A stretch of 64,000 nucleotides of DNA from Simmondsia chinensis (taxonomy: Eukaryota; Streptophyta; Magnoliopsida; Caryophyllales; Simmondsiaceae), in contig JAGTTD010000007.1 in NCBI GenBank assembly GCA_018398585.1, positions 7,323,320-7,387,319 of the forward strand, in the 5' to 3' direction. The position numbers and the translations under genes were made by a program. Numbering within the stretch: the first letter of the stretch is position 1; every line of letters starts with the position of its first letter. Below, piece after piece: positions 32,239-43,969 of the stretch. Under the pieces are notes generated by a model that saw only the letters and a list, made by a program, of their open reading frames with translations, did not search any database and had not been told where the DNA came from.

Positions 32239-35200
32239 TCAATCTGTGCGAGGGGGACCAACGTGCAGATTGGCTTTAGGGTAGCGGAAGCGACCAGTAG
32301 CCAACCCCTTGGTAAATATGTCAGCAACCTGTTTGGTAGTAGGAGTGTATCGAACCTGGATATCACCCTTAATAACCTTCTCACGAACATAATGAAAGTT
32401 AACCTTAACATGCTTGCTGCGGTCATTAGAGATAGGATTTGCAGCCAAGTAAGTCACGCATGGGATATCGTATCCAATCACATTCAGCAACCACCTTGGC
32501 AACAACGCGATATTCAGACTCAGTGGAGGACTTGGCAACCGTTGGCTGCTTCTTAGCATGCCAGGAAATAAGGTTGGGCCCTAGAAACAGACCAAAACCT
32601 GTAGTGGAGCGACAGGTGTCAGGACAGCCACCCCAATTAGCATCGGCATATACAGTGGCAGATGTGCAAGAACCCGAAACTATGGTGAGACCATGATCAG
32701 ACATGAGCTTCAGGTATCGAAGGATGTGTTTAACCATTTGCCAATGAGAAGTAGTGGGAGCGTGCCTAAACTGAGAGACACGATTGACGGCGTATGCAAT
32801 ATCCGGACGGGTCATGGTAAGGTATTGGAGCGCACCCACTGCACTACGGAACTCGGTCGGATCAGGTAGAAGGGACCCATCAGCCACAGAGGGTTGTGCC
32901 CGAGCTGGTAAAGGAGTTTGTATAGGTTTTGCCTCAAGCATGTCATGCTTGCCCAGTAAGTCAATGGTGTACTTATGTTGGGAAAGAAAAAGGCGATGTT
33001 TAGTGAATTTGGTCTCGATGCCAAGAAAGTAGTGAAGTGGGCCTAGGTCTTTCATGGCAAATTGAGTGGAGAGAGAAGCAGTGAGATGAGTGAGTAAAGA
33101 AGAGTCAGATGCAGTAAGGATAATGTCATCCACATACAGTAAGAGGCACACAATACTACGAGGCGATTGATGTATGAAACGAGATGGATCAGCCTTACTA
33201 CAATAGAAACCTAGGCTGTACAGGAGCGTACTAAACCTATGAACCAAGCTCGAGGTGCCTGTTTGAGGCCGTATAGAGCTTTACGCAAGTGGCATACATG
33301 CGTGGGAAATTTCGGGTGTATAAAACCTGGAGGTTGACGCATGTATACCTCTTCATTGAGAAATCCATGTAAAAATGCATTTTTGACATCCAGTTAGCGA
33401 ATGGGCCACTTGTTAGTGACAACACGTGCAAGTATGAACTTGATGGTGGTAGGTTTAACCACAGGGGTAAACGTTTCAAAATAGTCATGGCCCTCACGCT
33501 GGTGAAAGCCCTGAGCAACAAGACGGGCCTTAAAACAATCAACGGAGCCATCAGGTTTATACTTGACTTTGTACTTCTAAGTACTACCGACTACATTTTG
33601 AAAAGGAGAGATGGGTACGAGGGCCCATGTCTGGTTTTGAATAAGTGCATTGAATTCCTTAGCCATGGCTTCCTGCCACTAAGGGTTTTTAACAGCCTGT
33701 GAAAAACATGTTGGTTCCTGAACCATAGCAATAGACCTAAGAGATAGAATGTGCTTGGATTTACGTATCCCGTCTTTAAGGCGAGTACGCATGGGATGGA
33801 AATTCACGGTGGCGGGAGCAACCGTGGGCGTGAGGGACGGCCCGGGGTGACCATCCGAGGAGATCACAGGAGAGCCGATCAGGGAAGCCTGGCATGCGCC
33901 CCCTAAATCGGGACTAGCACCCATCCCGTCCGTGGATACCACGGTGGCGGGGTCAGGTGTGATAGCTAAGGGGAAGGAGACGGGTAAAACCGCGGGCGAG
34001 AGTGCCCGACAGCCCACCCAAGGCCACCGGGGGTGACACACTAAGCATAGCCGAGCGGCTAGCATGAGCTAGAATTGGACTTGGTAGAGGGATATCAACC
34101 AGGGCTGAGCTTGGAGGCGAATGAATACTAGATATGATGTCAGGATAAGGAAATAAATGTTCTACATAATGCACATGATGACTAGTGTAGACACGACCAG
34201 TAGTGGGGTCGAAGCACCGGTACCCCTTGTAACGTCCTGCATACCCAATAAACACGCATGAGATAGAACGTGGGGCCAATTTATGAGGGGTACGGGATGT
34301 GATGTTAGGATAACATGCACACCCAAAGACCAGGAAAAAGTTGTAGTCTGATGCCTTTTTAAACAATTTATCAAAAGGTGTAAGATTTTGAAAGTTTGGA
34401 GTGGGCAACCGATTTATAATGTAACACGTAGTGCAAACAGCATCAAGCCAAAATTTTGGAGGAAAAAGCGCTTGAAAAGTTAGAGTCCGTACCATTTCAC
34501 TTAAATATTGATGCTTTCGTTCTGTGTTGTGGGGTATCAGGACAAGAGAGGCGGAAGAGAAAACCATGGGTACGACAAAGGATGGCCATGGGCATGTTGT
34601 CAAACTCACGACCTCCAACACTTTGAAAACATTTAATTTTAAGATTAAATTGATTTTCAACCAGGGCCTTAAAATCAGAAAAGATGGAGTGCACTTCAGC
34701 CTTCCGTTGCATCGGGTAGCACTAGGTGAAGCGAGTGAAATCATCAACAAATAGCACATAATACTGAAAGGCAGAATTAGAAACAACATGCGATTGCCAA
34801 ACATTTGAATGAATTAATTGCAAAGGTCAAGAAGTATCATGTAACACACGTGAAAAAGGTAAACGATGTGATTTTCCTAAACAACATGCAGAACAATGTG
34901 TTATTGCGCTAGAACGAGAAACACCAGTAATCAAAGAGCGAGTACATAAAGTGTTCAAAACAGAATTCCCTAAATGACCTGAGCGCCTATGCCATAGCTC
35001 AGCTGTGACTATCCATGCAGCAAGTCCAATAGGATGAGAAGAAAACCCATATGGAGGGCCTTCACTGCGTATCGTGAGAAGTGGCTTCCCCGTAGCCTTG
35101 TCCTTAACACAAAAAGAAGAAGAATTGAACTCAACAGCATAGTTATTATCACAACACAACTGTTTAATAGAAAAGAGGTTGTACGCAAAACCAGGAACCA

Positions 35201-35350
35201 ACATAGTAATTAAGAAGCAATAGGTCACGAGTTTTAGTACGAATTTTCGAAAAACCAACATGTGTAACCAGTAATAAAGACCCATTGCCAACTTGTATTG
35301 ATTTTGAACCACGATAAATGTCGTGTTAAGTTAAAATAACTACGTTGGAA
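32239..35350 (-). pseudogene. Copia pol of the Ale-like element, frameshifted
   Basis: From 35350 leftward: protease box WYPNSGASMTSN, where family members have WYPDSGA, so the catalytic Asp is Asn; pre-integrase VTAELWHRRSGHLGNSVLNT and CSACCLGKSHRLPF; integrase with TERKHQYLSEM (Glu kept) and FVFGCACYPN; RT with LLYVDDIILTASDSSLLTHL; RNase H with VYADANWGGCPDTCRSTTGF and a final KQVADIFTKGLATGRF. Breaks occur near 34800, 33950, 33550, 33240 and 32430. The substrate-processing and cDNA roles are those of all Copia pol proteins. Confidence 0.88.
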
Positions 35351-35351
35351 G

Positions 35352-36770
35352 TCATAGACGCCCCGGAGTTCGGGTACCATGTAGGATTAGCATGATAAGT
35401 GACAGACATGGCCGGGATTGGGAGAGGTCAGAGTTGACACAGCGGTGAGGGCAAAGAGAGGCAGCATGACCAGCTTGATGACAAATCTGACAAACTAAGG
35501 GACCAGCACCGAGAATACCATCATGAGGCGGATGAGGGTTCATACCTACAGAACGACCCCACGTTTGTGGATACGAAGGAGGAGCACCAGTAGGAGCCAT
35601 ACCTGTACTAGGAGACTGTTGGTGGCCTTGACCGTGCACACCACGACCCCCATTATTCCCATTACAATTGCTATTGTTCCGTCCACGACCCTTTTGACCA
35701 TGACCTCCACGACCCCGACCAGAACCTGAATAGTCCGACGGCGCACCACTCACAGCAAGGCCATGATCGTGATCAATGGAAGAGCGTGCATGTATGTGAG
35801 AAAGAGCAACTTCCTCATCTAACAAGGCAGTCTTGAGTTGTTCAACAGGGAGGTTACGAGACGACTGGTGAGTGAAGGTATTAAACGCGGCGTATTTCGG
35901 AGGAAGGCCGAAGAGGGCATAGTGGAGGAGCTCAGGGTTTGACACCGGTGAATCTATAGCTGCCAGGTCATCGGCTATGGTTTTAAGTTCAGCGAGGTAT
36001 GCGGTTATGGTTTTATTGTCTTTACGTAGAGTGACGAGTTGGGAGCGGAGGTCAAATTCCTTGGCGAGGGAGTGGTCATGACAGCATTTGGCTAGGGCAT
36101 CCCACATCTCACGAGGGGTGGGATGATGAATGACATCATTAAGGACCGGGCGGGCTAGGGAAGCATATAAGCATGCCCTACTGCTTTGGTCAATGCAAGA
36201 CCAGGTTATTGCATCAGGATTAGGGATATATTGACGCGTGGGCGTAGAAATTTGATTGGGGGGACAAGGATTTGAGCCATCGACAAAACCCATGAGTCGA
36301 TGGGCACGAAGAACCATAGAGATTTGTTCACGTCATGTGGTATAATCTGTGGGGGTTTCTGGTTTAATAGTGACTAGATTTGTAATAGAGAAGGGGGGAA
36401 GAGGGCTCACATGGGGAGGTAGAGCCGCCAGGGACGGCGCCCTGGGTATGGGACGTGTAGAGTAATTAGGGAAATTGATCAGGGAGTAAGGAGTACCAAG
36501 GTTATACCCGGAGGAGGACATACCATGAGTTGTAGGGGATGTGACTAAATCAACATGTGAGAGGGGTAGAGTAGGATGCGGGAACCCATGATTGAACCCG
36601 GAAGGAGAGGAGGCTAACGCAGGCCAAGCGGTCACTGCCGGTTGCGACAGGGGCTGGGTAAGGCGAGCCAATGTGGTGGGCGGCAGTCGGTTGATGGCAG
36701 CTGAGCCCGGAGATAGGGGAGGGAAGGCATTGGTATTGGAGAGGGAGGGAGAAGAGGAGGAGGCAGCCAT
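35352..36770 (-). pseudogene. Copia gag with a single nonsense codon
   Basis: One frame from MAASSSSPSLSNTNAFPPL (36770) to the end at 35352, interrupted only by a TGA at about 36330 (DYTT-REQISMVLRAHRLMGF, where Trp is usual). UBN2-like gag core: FDLRSQLVTLRKDNKTITAY ... LLHYALFGLPPKY. Then a Gly/Arg/Asn-rich linker and a CX2CX4HX4C zinc knuckle (CQICHQAGHAASLC). The N-terminal about 145 codons are Ser/Pro-rich. Nearly intact, consistent with a younger insertion. Confidence 0.88.
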
Positions 36771-36880
36771 AGGTTCACAGGTTCAATTGCCGGAGACACC
36801 ACACGTGAGCTACCGGAGGAGAGGGGGCTAGGGTTTTGTGAGAGGGAGGGAGAGAATTTTTGTTTTAGGGTTTGGTACGC

Positions 36881-36890
36881 TGTGATACCA
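36881..36890 (-). promoter_or_regulatory. Primer-binding site of the Ale-like Copia
   Basis: Minus strand TGGTATCACA directly inside the right LTR, an initiator-Met tRNA-type primer site. Confidence 0.8.
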
Positions 36891-37000
36891 TGTGAGATTA
36901 TGGGTTAGTGAGCATACCCAATAGGGTTGTTGAGGCATATATTTATGGTAAAGAGTACAGGAATAATTACAGAATAATATCAATAGAATATATCCTAATA
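36891..37000 (-). repeat. 5' LTR of the Ale-like Copia
   Basis: 110 bp, TGTGAGATTATGGGTTAG ... ATATCCTAATA, next to the primer site. About six mismatches against the left LTR. Confidence 0.85.
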
Positions 37001-37005
37001 CAACC

Positions 37006-37640
37006 AACTGATTGGTTCAAACCCTTTAGAGGTCTTCATCAAGGGGAACCATTGTCCCCTTAACCTATTTATTTTGTGCATTAACGATCTTGCAAAGCTA
37101 ATATAGAAGAAAATTGACTTTAGGTTTGCAAGTTTTGGGGTCCAAGATGGCTCGTTTGATCTCAACAATTGCTTGTTTATTATTTGCTGACAATTGTTTG
37201 TTGTTTAGCAACACCTTTTTGGAAGCTTGCAGGGAACCCAGGGCCTTGTTGGACTAGTATTGTCTTCAATCGGGATAATCACTAAATTTCAACAATCTGC
37301 AATAGCTTTCGAAAAATGTTTCGTTGAACTTGAGACAACAAATTAGTGATCTATTTGAAGTGAATATTGCTAGCCTCGAAAAATACCTAGGATGCCCCCT
37401 AGTCGTTATTCTATGGACGACTTTTACATTTTAGAGATAAGGTCTACCATAAACCTGCTCTATGGAAAGCCAATATGGTTTCTAAGGCAATCATGCGAGT
37501 ATTGATTTAGGTTAATTTAGAATCTATTCTCATTCTCACCCTACAATATTTTCAAATACCAATAACAATAAGCTGGGACACCAACAATTATAATAAAGAA
37601 TTTTTTTGGAAGCAGGGTGGCCAATCGATGAATGTCCTGA
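37006..37640 (+). pseudogene. L1-type LINE reverse transcriptase, C-terminal half
   Basis: SNPLEVFIKGNHCPLNLFIL corresponds to the LRQGDPLSPYLFIL box. LLFADNCLLF (37180-37209) is the FADD box with the second Asp changed to Asn. Then EKYLGCPLVV-like text, KPALWKANMVSKAIMRVLI and TLQYFQIPITI...FFWKQGG, the RT thumb region of L1. Continues the frame interrupted at 32101. Many stops. Confidence 0.78.
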
Positions 37641-37914
37641 ATGCCTTAATGATTAAAGTAGAATTGATTAAAAAAATGAGAACGAGCTTGTATCTTATTG
37701 ATCAGTGGGATACAAATGTCAAAAAAGAACAACAAAAATACGAAGTACGGATCCTAGCCAAGTATCCAAGAGCAACACTTTGGCTCTGATGAGTGAGCCC
37801 TTGAGACTGAAAAGTCTTGCTGCAATTCTCTGGAGATCTACATCTACGCACAAAATCCCGAAGAGGTGAAAAGGCTCTTTGCTGTAATACATAAAATCGT
37901 CTGTTGAATATGCT
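37641..37914. other. No gene recognised
   Basis: Could be L1 3' coding sequence or host DNA. The short frames show no motif. Confidence 0.4.
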
Positions 37915-38160
37915 CACTTGCCTACATGCTCACATGCTTTTCATGATCTCTACACTTTACATGTTTTTCATACATGCTATACATGCTTTACTTACATGCC
38001 TTTCTTAACTATCAACTATCAGGATGGGGGTCCTCAGAAACAGTCTCTCGTCAGGGTCTCACTCTGAAGGGGTAAGGCTGCGTACATCTTACCCCTCCCA
38101 GACCCTACGTACGCGGGAGCCTTTGAGGCACTGGGATTGTTGTTTTTGTTGTTGTTGTTT
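37915..38160 (+). mobile_element. 5'-truncated RTE LINE 3' end
   Basis: CTACATGCTCACATGC..., AACTATCAACTATCAGGATG, GGTCCTCAGAAACAGTCTC, GGGGTAAGGCTGCGTACATC, CGGGAGCCTTTGAGGCACTG and a (TTG)n end match the LINE tail at 20820-21137. Only about 245 bp inserted, typical of aborted target-primed reverse transcription. Better preserved than the tail at 20990. Confidence 0.85.
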
Positions 38161-38727
38161 AGGGAAGAAGTAAAAGGTCCCTTGTAACACACAGAGGGAA
38201 AATAAGCTTGAGCCAATGACTAGACAAACCACATTGGGGCCCCTATTGTGGAAGCATATTTGTCAGTTATGATCTTGCGAAGGCACTTATAAACTTAGCC
38301 TAGAAACAATGGTTTAAAAGCCAAAAATCTTTGCCCAATGCCATGGTTATGGATAACACCTTAGGAGGAGTTTGGATCCCAAGCGCACGATTCTTTAAGA
38401 TGAAGTTTACATAAATGAGTAGCATTTCGATGGAGAAAACCCCACTAAGTCCACCACGTCTTCCAAAGGAGCAGCGTTTTTGGAAAGAAGACATCCTCCC
38501 TAGTCCTTTCATGAAAGAAAAATACCTCAAATGGTGACTCAGGGATATTGGTGAAGACATTTGGAAGCTAAGGTACCTCCAAAGTGGGTTAGGAACCATC
38601 AAGAGGATCGGGGAGCGCTCAAAAAGAACTCCCTTCTTCGAAAATAGGGGAGTCCCTTTCGAGGGGAATTGAGTCAATCACTATATGAAACTAGTCGATG
38701 ATAACAATGTTGTCTGCTTGGATCAGG
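38161..38727. other. Unrecognised, partly open sequence
   Basis: Both strands have longish frames (plus: LPKEQRFWKEDILPSPFMKE; minus: a 125-codon frame), but no family was recognised. It may be L1 or host gene debris. The LTR at 38728 interrupts it. Confidence 0.35.
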
Positions 38728-39685
38728 TGTTAGGAACAGTGTCCTGAAAATCAAAATTTATCATGTAATTATTACTTTATTATAGAACGAAATTATGTTC
38801 TAATTGTTTCCTCGTTAAATTTGTGTAAGTGAGTATATATTGTTTATGATTTTCTTTTAAGTAACGTCTATGAGATAGATGTAGTCCTCGAACTAAATTT
38901 ACATGTTTGTTCTAAGTGGATTATGAGATTAACCCACAGATAGACTTAGAGAGAATAGAATGAAATGTTATTTGAAAAACTCGTAGCTAGTGACAAGTTT
39001 AAACTAATTGTCTGCTAAGGCTATAATGTGACATTTTAGATGACCTGTCTTGGTCATATGGATGGTGATCTAAAAGTGTTATGTTGGTGTGTTCAATAAG
39101 ATTAATACATTGAGTTGAAACATGTGAGTTACTTATTTCTAAACTGCTAAAAAAAAAATGAGTGATTCATGATGAACTATTTGAACGATGACACTAGATC
39201 CTGAGAGTATTTTGGACCTGTGCATGGAATGTTAGTTACCTTGGTGTACTATAAGTAAGGTCTTAATAAGTGGCCGAAGTCCCACGTGCACTGGGTAATA
39301 GCATAAAGTGTGACAGAGATCAGGTATCCAATATGGAATTTATTGTCTCTTATGAGATATAAATATCCCCTTATTTGATTTACAAGTGTTTGATTTAATT
39401 TAGAAATTTTGGCCAAAGAGTTTCAAGTATTTGACATTTGAAAGTTATATCGTAAATTTGTTCAAGTATAAATGAATTATTCGGAAAAGAGTGAGTCTGT
39501 AGCTAATGGAAAAGCAGTAAGAAAAATAATAGTAGTAGTTCTAATTATTTTTCATCATGGATATCTAATAGAGGGGTTGTTGTTCTCAATATAGTTTTTT
39601 GAGAATTATCGAATAAAAGATTTAAGTCTACAGTGTAGTGGGGTTTGCTTAGTGGAATTAAGCCTCATTAAATGGTAATTAAATT

Positions 39686-40077
39686 TAGAGTTATTTACGT
39701 TAAAAGGTCCCTATACTTAGCCCATTATATCAATTTAATCCTTGTACTTTTAATTATTTCAATTTGGTCCCTCTACTAATTTGGATCGTGTCAATTTGGT
39801 CCATAGAGTAAAAATTTATGTTAAGTTGTTGATCAAATTTTTAATAATTCGGCTATGAGTTAGATTAAATTGAGTCAATAGGTGAATTTCTAGTGGATTA
39901 CTTGCATCTATCATGATCGTACCATTAAAAATTGCATCATTAATTTAACTTGAATTTGTTAATTGGACTAAATTAACACAATTCAAATAGTATAGGGATT
40001 AAACTGACACAATTAAAAGTGTAAGGACTAAATTGACATAATGAGCAAATTATAGGGACCTCTGGTGCAAATAACCC
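39686..40077. mobile_element. MITE copy 2 in the long LTR
   Basis: Left TAGAGTTATTTACGTTAAAA; right ...GGTGCAAATAACCC, its inverse (GGGTTATTTGCACC). Inner boxes TTTCAATTTGGTCCCTCTAC and TAAATTGACATAATGAGC are also inverse copies. Flanked by TAAATT on each side (39680-39685, 40078-40083), absent as a duplicate in the related empty LTR copies. Family of the MITE at 6203. Confidence 0.8.
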
Positions 40078-40839
40078 TAAATTGTATCATGAGATGGTAA
40101 GTAATTTAACCCATTTGGAGCTAGATTTAAATTGTCCTTGAGATCCCTACTTAAGCCTCGGTTTTACTGCCATTGAAAAAATATTAAAGAATTCATGAGA
40201 TAAGTAAATTTAATTTTGTTAAACATTAGTCATGAGATGAATAAAAGTTGAAGATTATAAAATAAAATAAATTTTAAATATTAGAAATTCATAGGATGAA
40301 TTTTTGCATGTGTGAAACAAAAAGAAATTCGAAAATACAGTCGCAATTCGCGTTAATACGCTGTAGCCAATCAACGTGCAGTACGTGGCGCTTGCTGGGC
40401 TGCCTAGGACAACGATCCGCACCTACGGGGGCTAATCAATAAAAAAATTCCATGTGGCACACTCTTGGACGCCCCTAAGGGGCGATCCGTTATTAGGCGT
40501 GGACTAATCCCATGCTGACACGTGGCACGCGGTAGATAATTTAACACGGTTTGAGCTACACTTTAAACTACGTCGTTTGGCTCTCCAGTACGTGTCCCAC
40601 ATCAAAATTTCATTATATTTTTACTGCCTACTATAAATAGGGGTACTAAAATCAAGGTTTAGCATTCAATTTGAAATTAAAGTTTTCTGAAAGTATTGAC
40701 TTTGAAATTTTCTCTCTTAAGTTTAATATTTTTCGAAGCCCACACTCCGAATTTTTAAGGAGATTGCATAGAAGGTTTCTTGGTCTCGGTACTCTTCTGG
40801 TTTTCTTTATAGGAGCAATTTTCTGGTATTCTTCTTTCC

Positions 40840-41078
40840 AAGGGTACCAACACTCCGTCACCGGATCCCATTAGAACTCCAAAGTTAAGCGTGCTTGGGC
40901 GAGAGCAGTACCAAGATGGGTGACCACCTGGGATGTCCTCATCCTCAAGTTGGGAACACTCGGAAATAGCCTCTGCTCAGGGGTAATGCCCTAAAAGGAG
41001 AAGGTTGTGTACATCTACCCCCTCCCCCAGACCCTGTTTAGGCGGGAGCCCTAGGGGCACTGGGTATGTTACTTTCGC
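40840..41078 (+). mobile_element. SINE with 5S rRNA-like head and RTE-LINE tail, copy 2
   Basis: Better kept than copy 1: GGTACCAACAC, CACCGGATCCCATTAGAACT, AGTTAAGCGTGCTTGGGC and GATGGGTGACC match plant 5S rRNA, including the A-box and C-box of the 5S internal promoter. From about 40946 (CAAGTTGGGAACACTCGGAA) it follows the RTE tail to GGCGGGAGCCCTAGGGGCAC. Inserted into the long LTR at a CTTCTTTCC-type site; an imperfect repeat CTTCTTTTCC follows at about 41079. The empty site is visible in the LTRs at 30910, 47408 and 53855. Confidence 0.85.
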
Positions 41079-41263
41079 TTCTTTTCCTTTCCTTTTAGTT
41101 TTTTGTTTCTCTATATATTTACAGTATTCTTATTATGCTAGTTTTATATTAATGCTATTATTAAGAATGTATTAAAATAGATGCTTGTAGATTGAAGATT
41201 ATGAATTTTAAATCACCTGTAGGTTTAAAATTAGAAATTTTAAACTATTCTGCTGCATTAATC

Positions 41264-41484
41264 TAACTGGGCTGTCAACTCGAGGGTTTAGGATGGAGAC
41301 ACAGTGTGCTATCTAGGCCATCATTTCAAAAAGATTAAGAAGAATTCCAAAAGAACGGAAAGAGAGTGAGACAAAAATTTAAGCAACAAGTTCGAGTTTG
41401 CAAAAAATGAATTGAGCTTTAGGACAAGAGATAGAGTTCAAAGCAGTAAGGTGAGAAGCTTTTTTCGCAACGGATGGGGTGTTT
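41264..41484. other. No gene recognised
   Basis: Short stretch between the truncated LTR and the first tandem unit; may belong to the Gypsy-like relic. Confidence 0.4.
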
Positions 41485-42803
41485 GTAGAACCTCATAAAT
41501 GGACTATCTTTACCGTCGGTATGCCTTCAAATTCCTTGTAGCTGTTGGCAGTCAAATCAGTGCTTCATCTGATTGTAAATTTAAAATTTTACCAATGAAT
41601 AAAAGAGGATTATTTATTTACCAAGTAAATTTGGGTGTCTGGACGACATCGTTTAGACTAATGGTGCACATGGCAGTCATGTGAGAAAACCCAATGAGAA
41701 ATCCAACAAGTTGGAAGGTCTTGAAATGAAATCATTTAGATTAATGAAGCATGTGCTTGTCATGTAAACTAATCCCTAAGAAATAGCCTCGAAGCAGTTA
41801 TTGGGATACCAGCAAACTAATGCAACTCGAGCTCGAGGCAATTACCAGTTGTTGTGGGACAGTAAGCCTTTGACTTGAGGTAGTTATTAGAAGCATTGAA
41901 GAATATGGGCCTCAAGGACTTCAAAGGAGAAGTGGCCAAACATGGGAGGAAAGAGTTTTGACCTTAACAATCAACACATGTTTTATATGCCACACTTCAG
42001 ACTGCATATATCATAGAGAGTCGAGGCCCAAAACATGAAGAGCAATGGGCACTAAACAAGGAGCAAGTGATGTAAATAGGGATCAAAGTAACCCAATCGA
42101 GACAACAAAATGATTTTTAATTATGGTCTAATTAGAATTTTATTTATTAATGTTTAATTTTACTGAATTACGTAAGGTCTAACTTCTCATGTGTGATAAG
42201 AAGTTAAAGAGGGTTGAAGAGAGATTCCAGAAGATAGAAGCCTTGGTAGCGGATGGGTCTGACCAGCTCTTCCACTGTAGAGCCCCTTCCACGTCTATTC
42301 GAGGCCTTCAACTTGTGCCCACCATCGACATTAGAATAGATGAGTCGTTGCTTTGCCACCTACTTACCCCAATCGCCTTCACCACCACCATTGCTTTTTT
42401 GGCTCCACGCATCATCATATTTCTCCACATTCCACCACCACTAGGCTGCCATCAAATCATCCAACGTCCACCATAGCCGCACCCCAACACCGTCCACGAC
42501 TCCATCACGAACACCAACTAACTCGCTTCCACATCGAGAAACTTCCCTACGTCCCCAATAGGATCGTATTGATTTTCCCTATTGTCATCTTCATCCTCCA
42601 ACAAGATTAACGGGTCGAATTAGAGAACGAATTCTGTTCAAGAGGGCGAGAATGATGCAAATAGGGATCAAAGTAACCCAATCAAGACAACAAATGGATT
42701 TTTAATTATGGTCTAATTAGGATTTTATTTATTAATTTTTAATTTTATTGAATTATGTAATTACTTTTAGGGTTTTAGAGTTAGATTATTATTAGGGATA
42801 TCT
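41485..42803 (+). repeat. Tandem unit 1 of a Gypsy-like relic (1.32 kb)
   Basis: Begins GTAGAACCTCATAAATGGAC. Contains, in order, a non-coding block, an LTR-start-like segment (TGATGTAAATAGGGATCAAA at about 42069), a short coding-like block with MCDKKLKRVEERFQKIEALV, and a second LTR-start segment (TGATGCAAATAGGG at about 42653) after the PPT-like GGGCGAGAA. It repeats at 42804 with about 90% identity by eye. Confidence 0.75.
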
Positions 42804-43969
42804 GTAGAACATCATAAATGGACTATCTTTACCGCCGGTATGCCTTCGAATTCCCTGTAGCCATTGGTAGTCAAATTAATGCTTCATCTGATTGTAAATT
42901 TGAAATTTTACCAATGAATAAAGAGGAGTATTTATTTACCTAGCAAATTCGGGGGTATGAACGAAATCATTTGGACTAATGGTGTGCATACCGGTCATGT
43001 GAGAAAATCGATTGGGAAATCCAACAAGTTGGAAGGTCTTGAAATGAAATCATTTAGATTAATGAAGCATGTGCATGTCATGTAATCTAATTCCCTAAGA
43101 AATAGCCTTGAAGTAGTTATTGGGATACCAGCAAACAATTGCAACTCGAGCTCGAGGCAATTACCAGTTGTTGTGGGAAAGTTAGCTTTTAACTTGAGGC
43201 AGTTATTAGAAGCTATAAAGAATGTGGGCCTCAACGACTTTAACAGAGAAGTGGCCAAACATGGGAGGAAAGACTTTTGACCTTAACAATTAACACATGT
43301 TTTATATGCCATATTTCAACTTGCATATATCATAGAGGGTCGAGGCCCAAAATGTAAGGAGCAATGGGCGCTAAACAAGGAGCAACTAAATCAAATAGGG
43401 ATCAAAGCAACATGATCGACACGAAAAAATAATTTTTAATTATGTTCTAATTAGGATTTTGTTTATTAATGTTTGGTTTTATTGAATTACGTAATCTAAC
43501 TTCTCACGTGTGATGAGAAGTTAAAGAGCAGTGAAGAGAGGCTCCAGAAGATAGAAGCCTTGGTAGCGGATAGTTCTGGCTAGCTCCTCCACCATAGAAC
43601 CCCTTCCACGTCCAGTCGACGCCTTCAAACTATGCCCGCCATTGACATTAGAGCTGATGAGTCATTGCTTTTCCACCTACTTACTCCAATCGCCTTCACC
43701 ACCACCACTGCCTTTTTTGGCCCCGCATATCACCATATTTCTCTATGTTCCACCACCACTAGGCCACCATCAAATCATCCAACCTCCACCACAACCGCAC
43801 CTAACATCATCCATGACTCAATCACGAGCACCAACTAACTCGCTTCGACATCGAGAAACTTCCCTACGTCCTCGATTGGATCTTATTGATTTTCCCTGTT
43901 GCCCTCTTCATCCTCCACCAAGACTAACAGGCCAAATTCAAGGACGAATTCTGTTCAAGCGGGTGAGAA
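42804..43969 (+). repeat. Tandem unit 2 of the Gypsy-like relic
   Basis: Begins GTAGAACATCATAAATGGAC and follows unit 1 at a spacing of 1319 bp through GGAAGGTCTTGAAATGAAAT, CTCGAGCTCGAGGCAATTAC and the coding-like block, ending in the PPT-like GCGGGTGAGAA before the LTR. The translations of the coding-like block (Pro/His/Thr-rich) show no firm domain. Confidence 0.75.

Larger units (their letters stand above)
32102..37000 (-). mobile_element. Ale/Retrofit-like Copia, near full length, in the L1
   Basis: Short LTRs (130 and 110 bp) in the same orientation flank 4.66 kb of gag-pol on the minus strand. The primer-binding site is next to the right LTR and the GAGGGGGCG polypurine tract next to the left one. 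Host 5-mers CAACT (32097-32101) and CAACC (37001-37005) are a 4/5 target duplication. The element splits the L1 RT frame between 32101 and 37006. The LTRs differ by about six substitutions plus a 20-bp tandem unit, so it is not very recent. Short LTRs and the pol sequence suggest the Ale lineage. Confidence 0.88.
38728..41263 (+). mobile_element. Long-LTR copy, 3'-truncated, with nested MITE and SINE
   Basis: Starts TGTTAGGAACAGTGTCCTG and follows the 29427, 45694 and 52177 LTRs up to ...TCTGCTGCATTAATCTAA at about 41263, where similarity stops about 250 bp before the normal LTR end. A TATA box (TATAAATAGGGG) is at about 40633. Without insertions it is about 1.9 kb. The MITE at 39686-40077 and the SINE at 40840-41078 are later arrivals, since other family copies lack them at the same points. 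Confidence 0.8.

Noticed and set aside
38300..38677. 125-codon minus-strand frame
   Set aside because: No family recognised and the plus strand is also open over much of it; not enough to call a gene.
40846..40945. Cassandra (5S-bearing TRIM) element
   Set aside because: No terminal direct repeats, primer site or polypurine tract around the 5S part; the tail is LINE-like.
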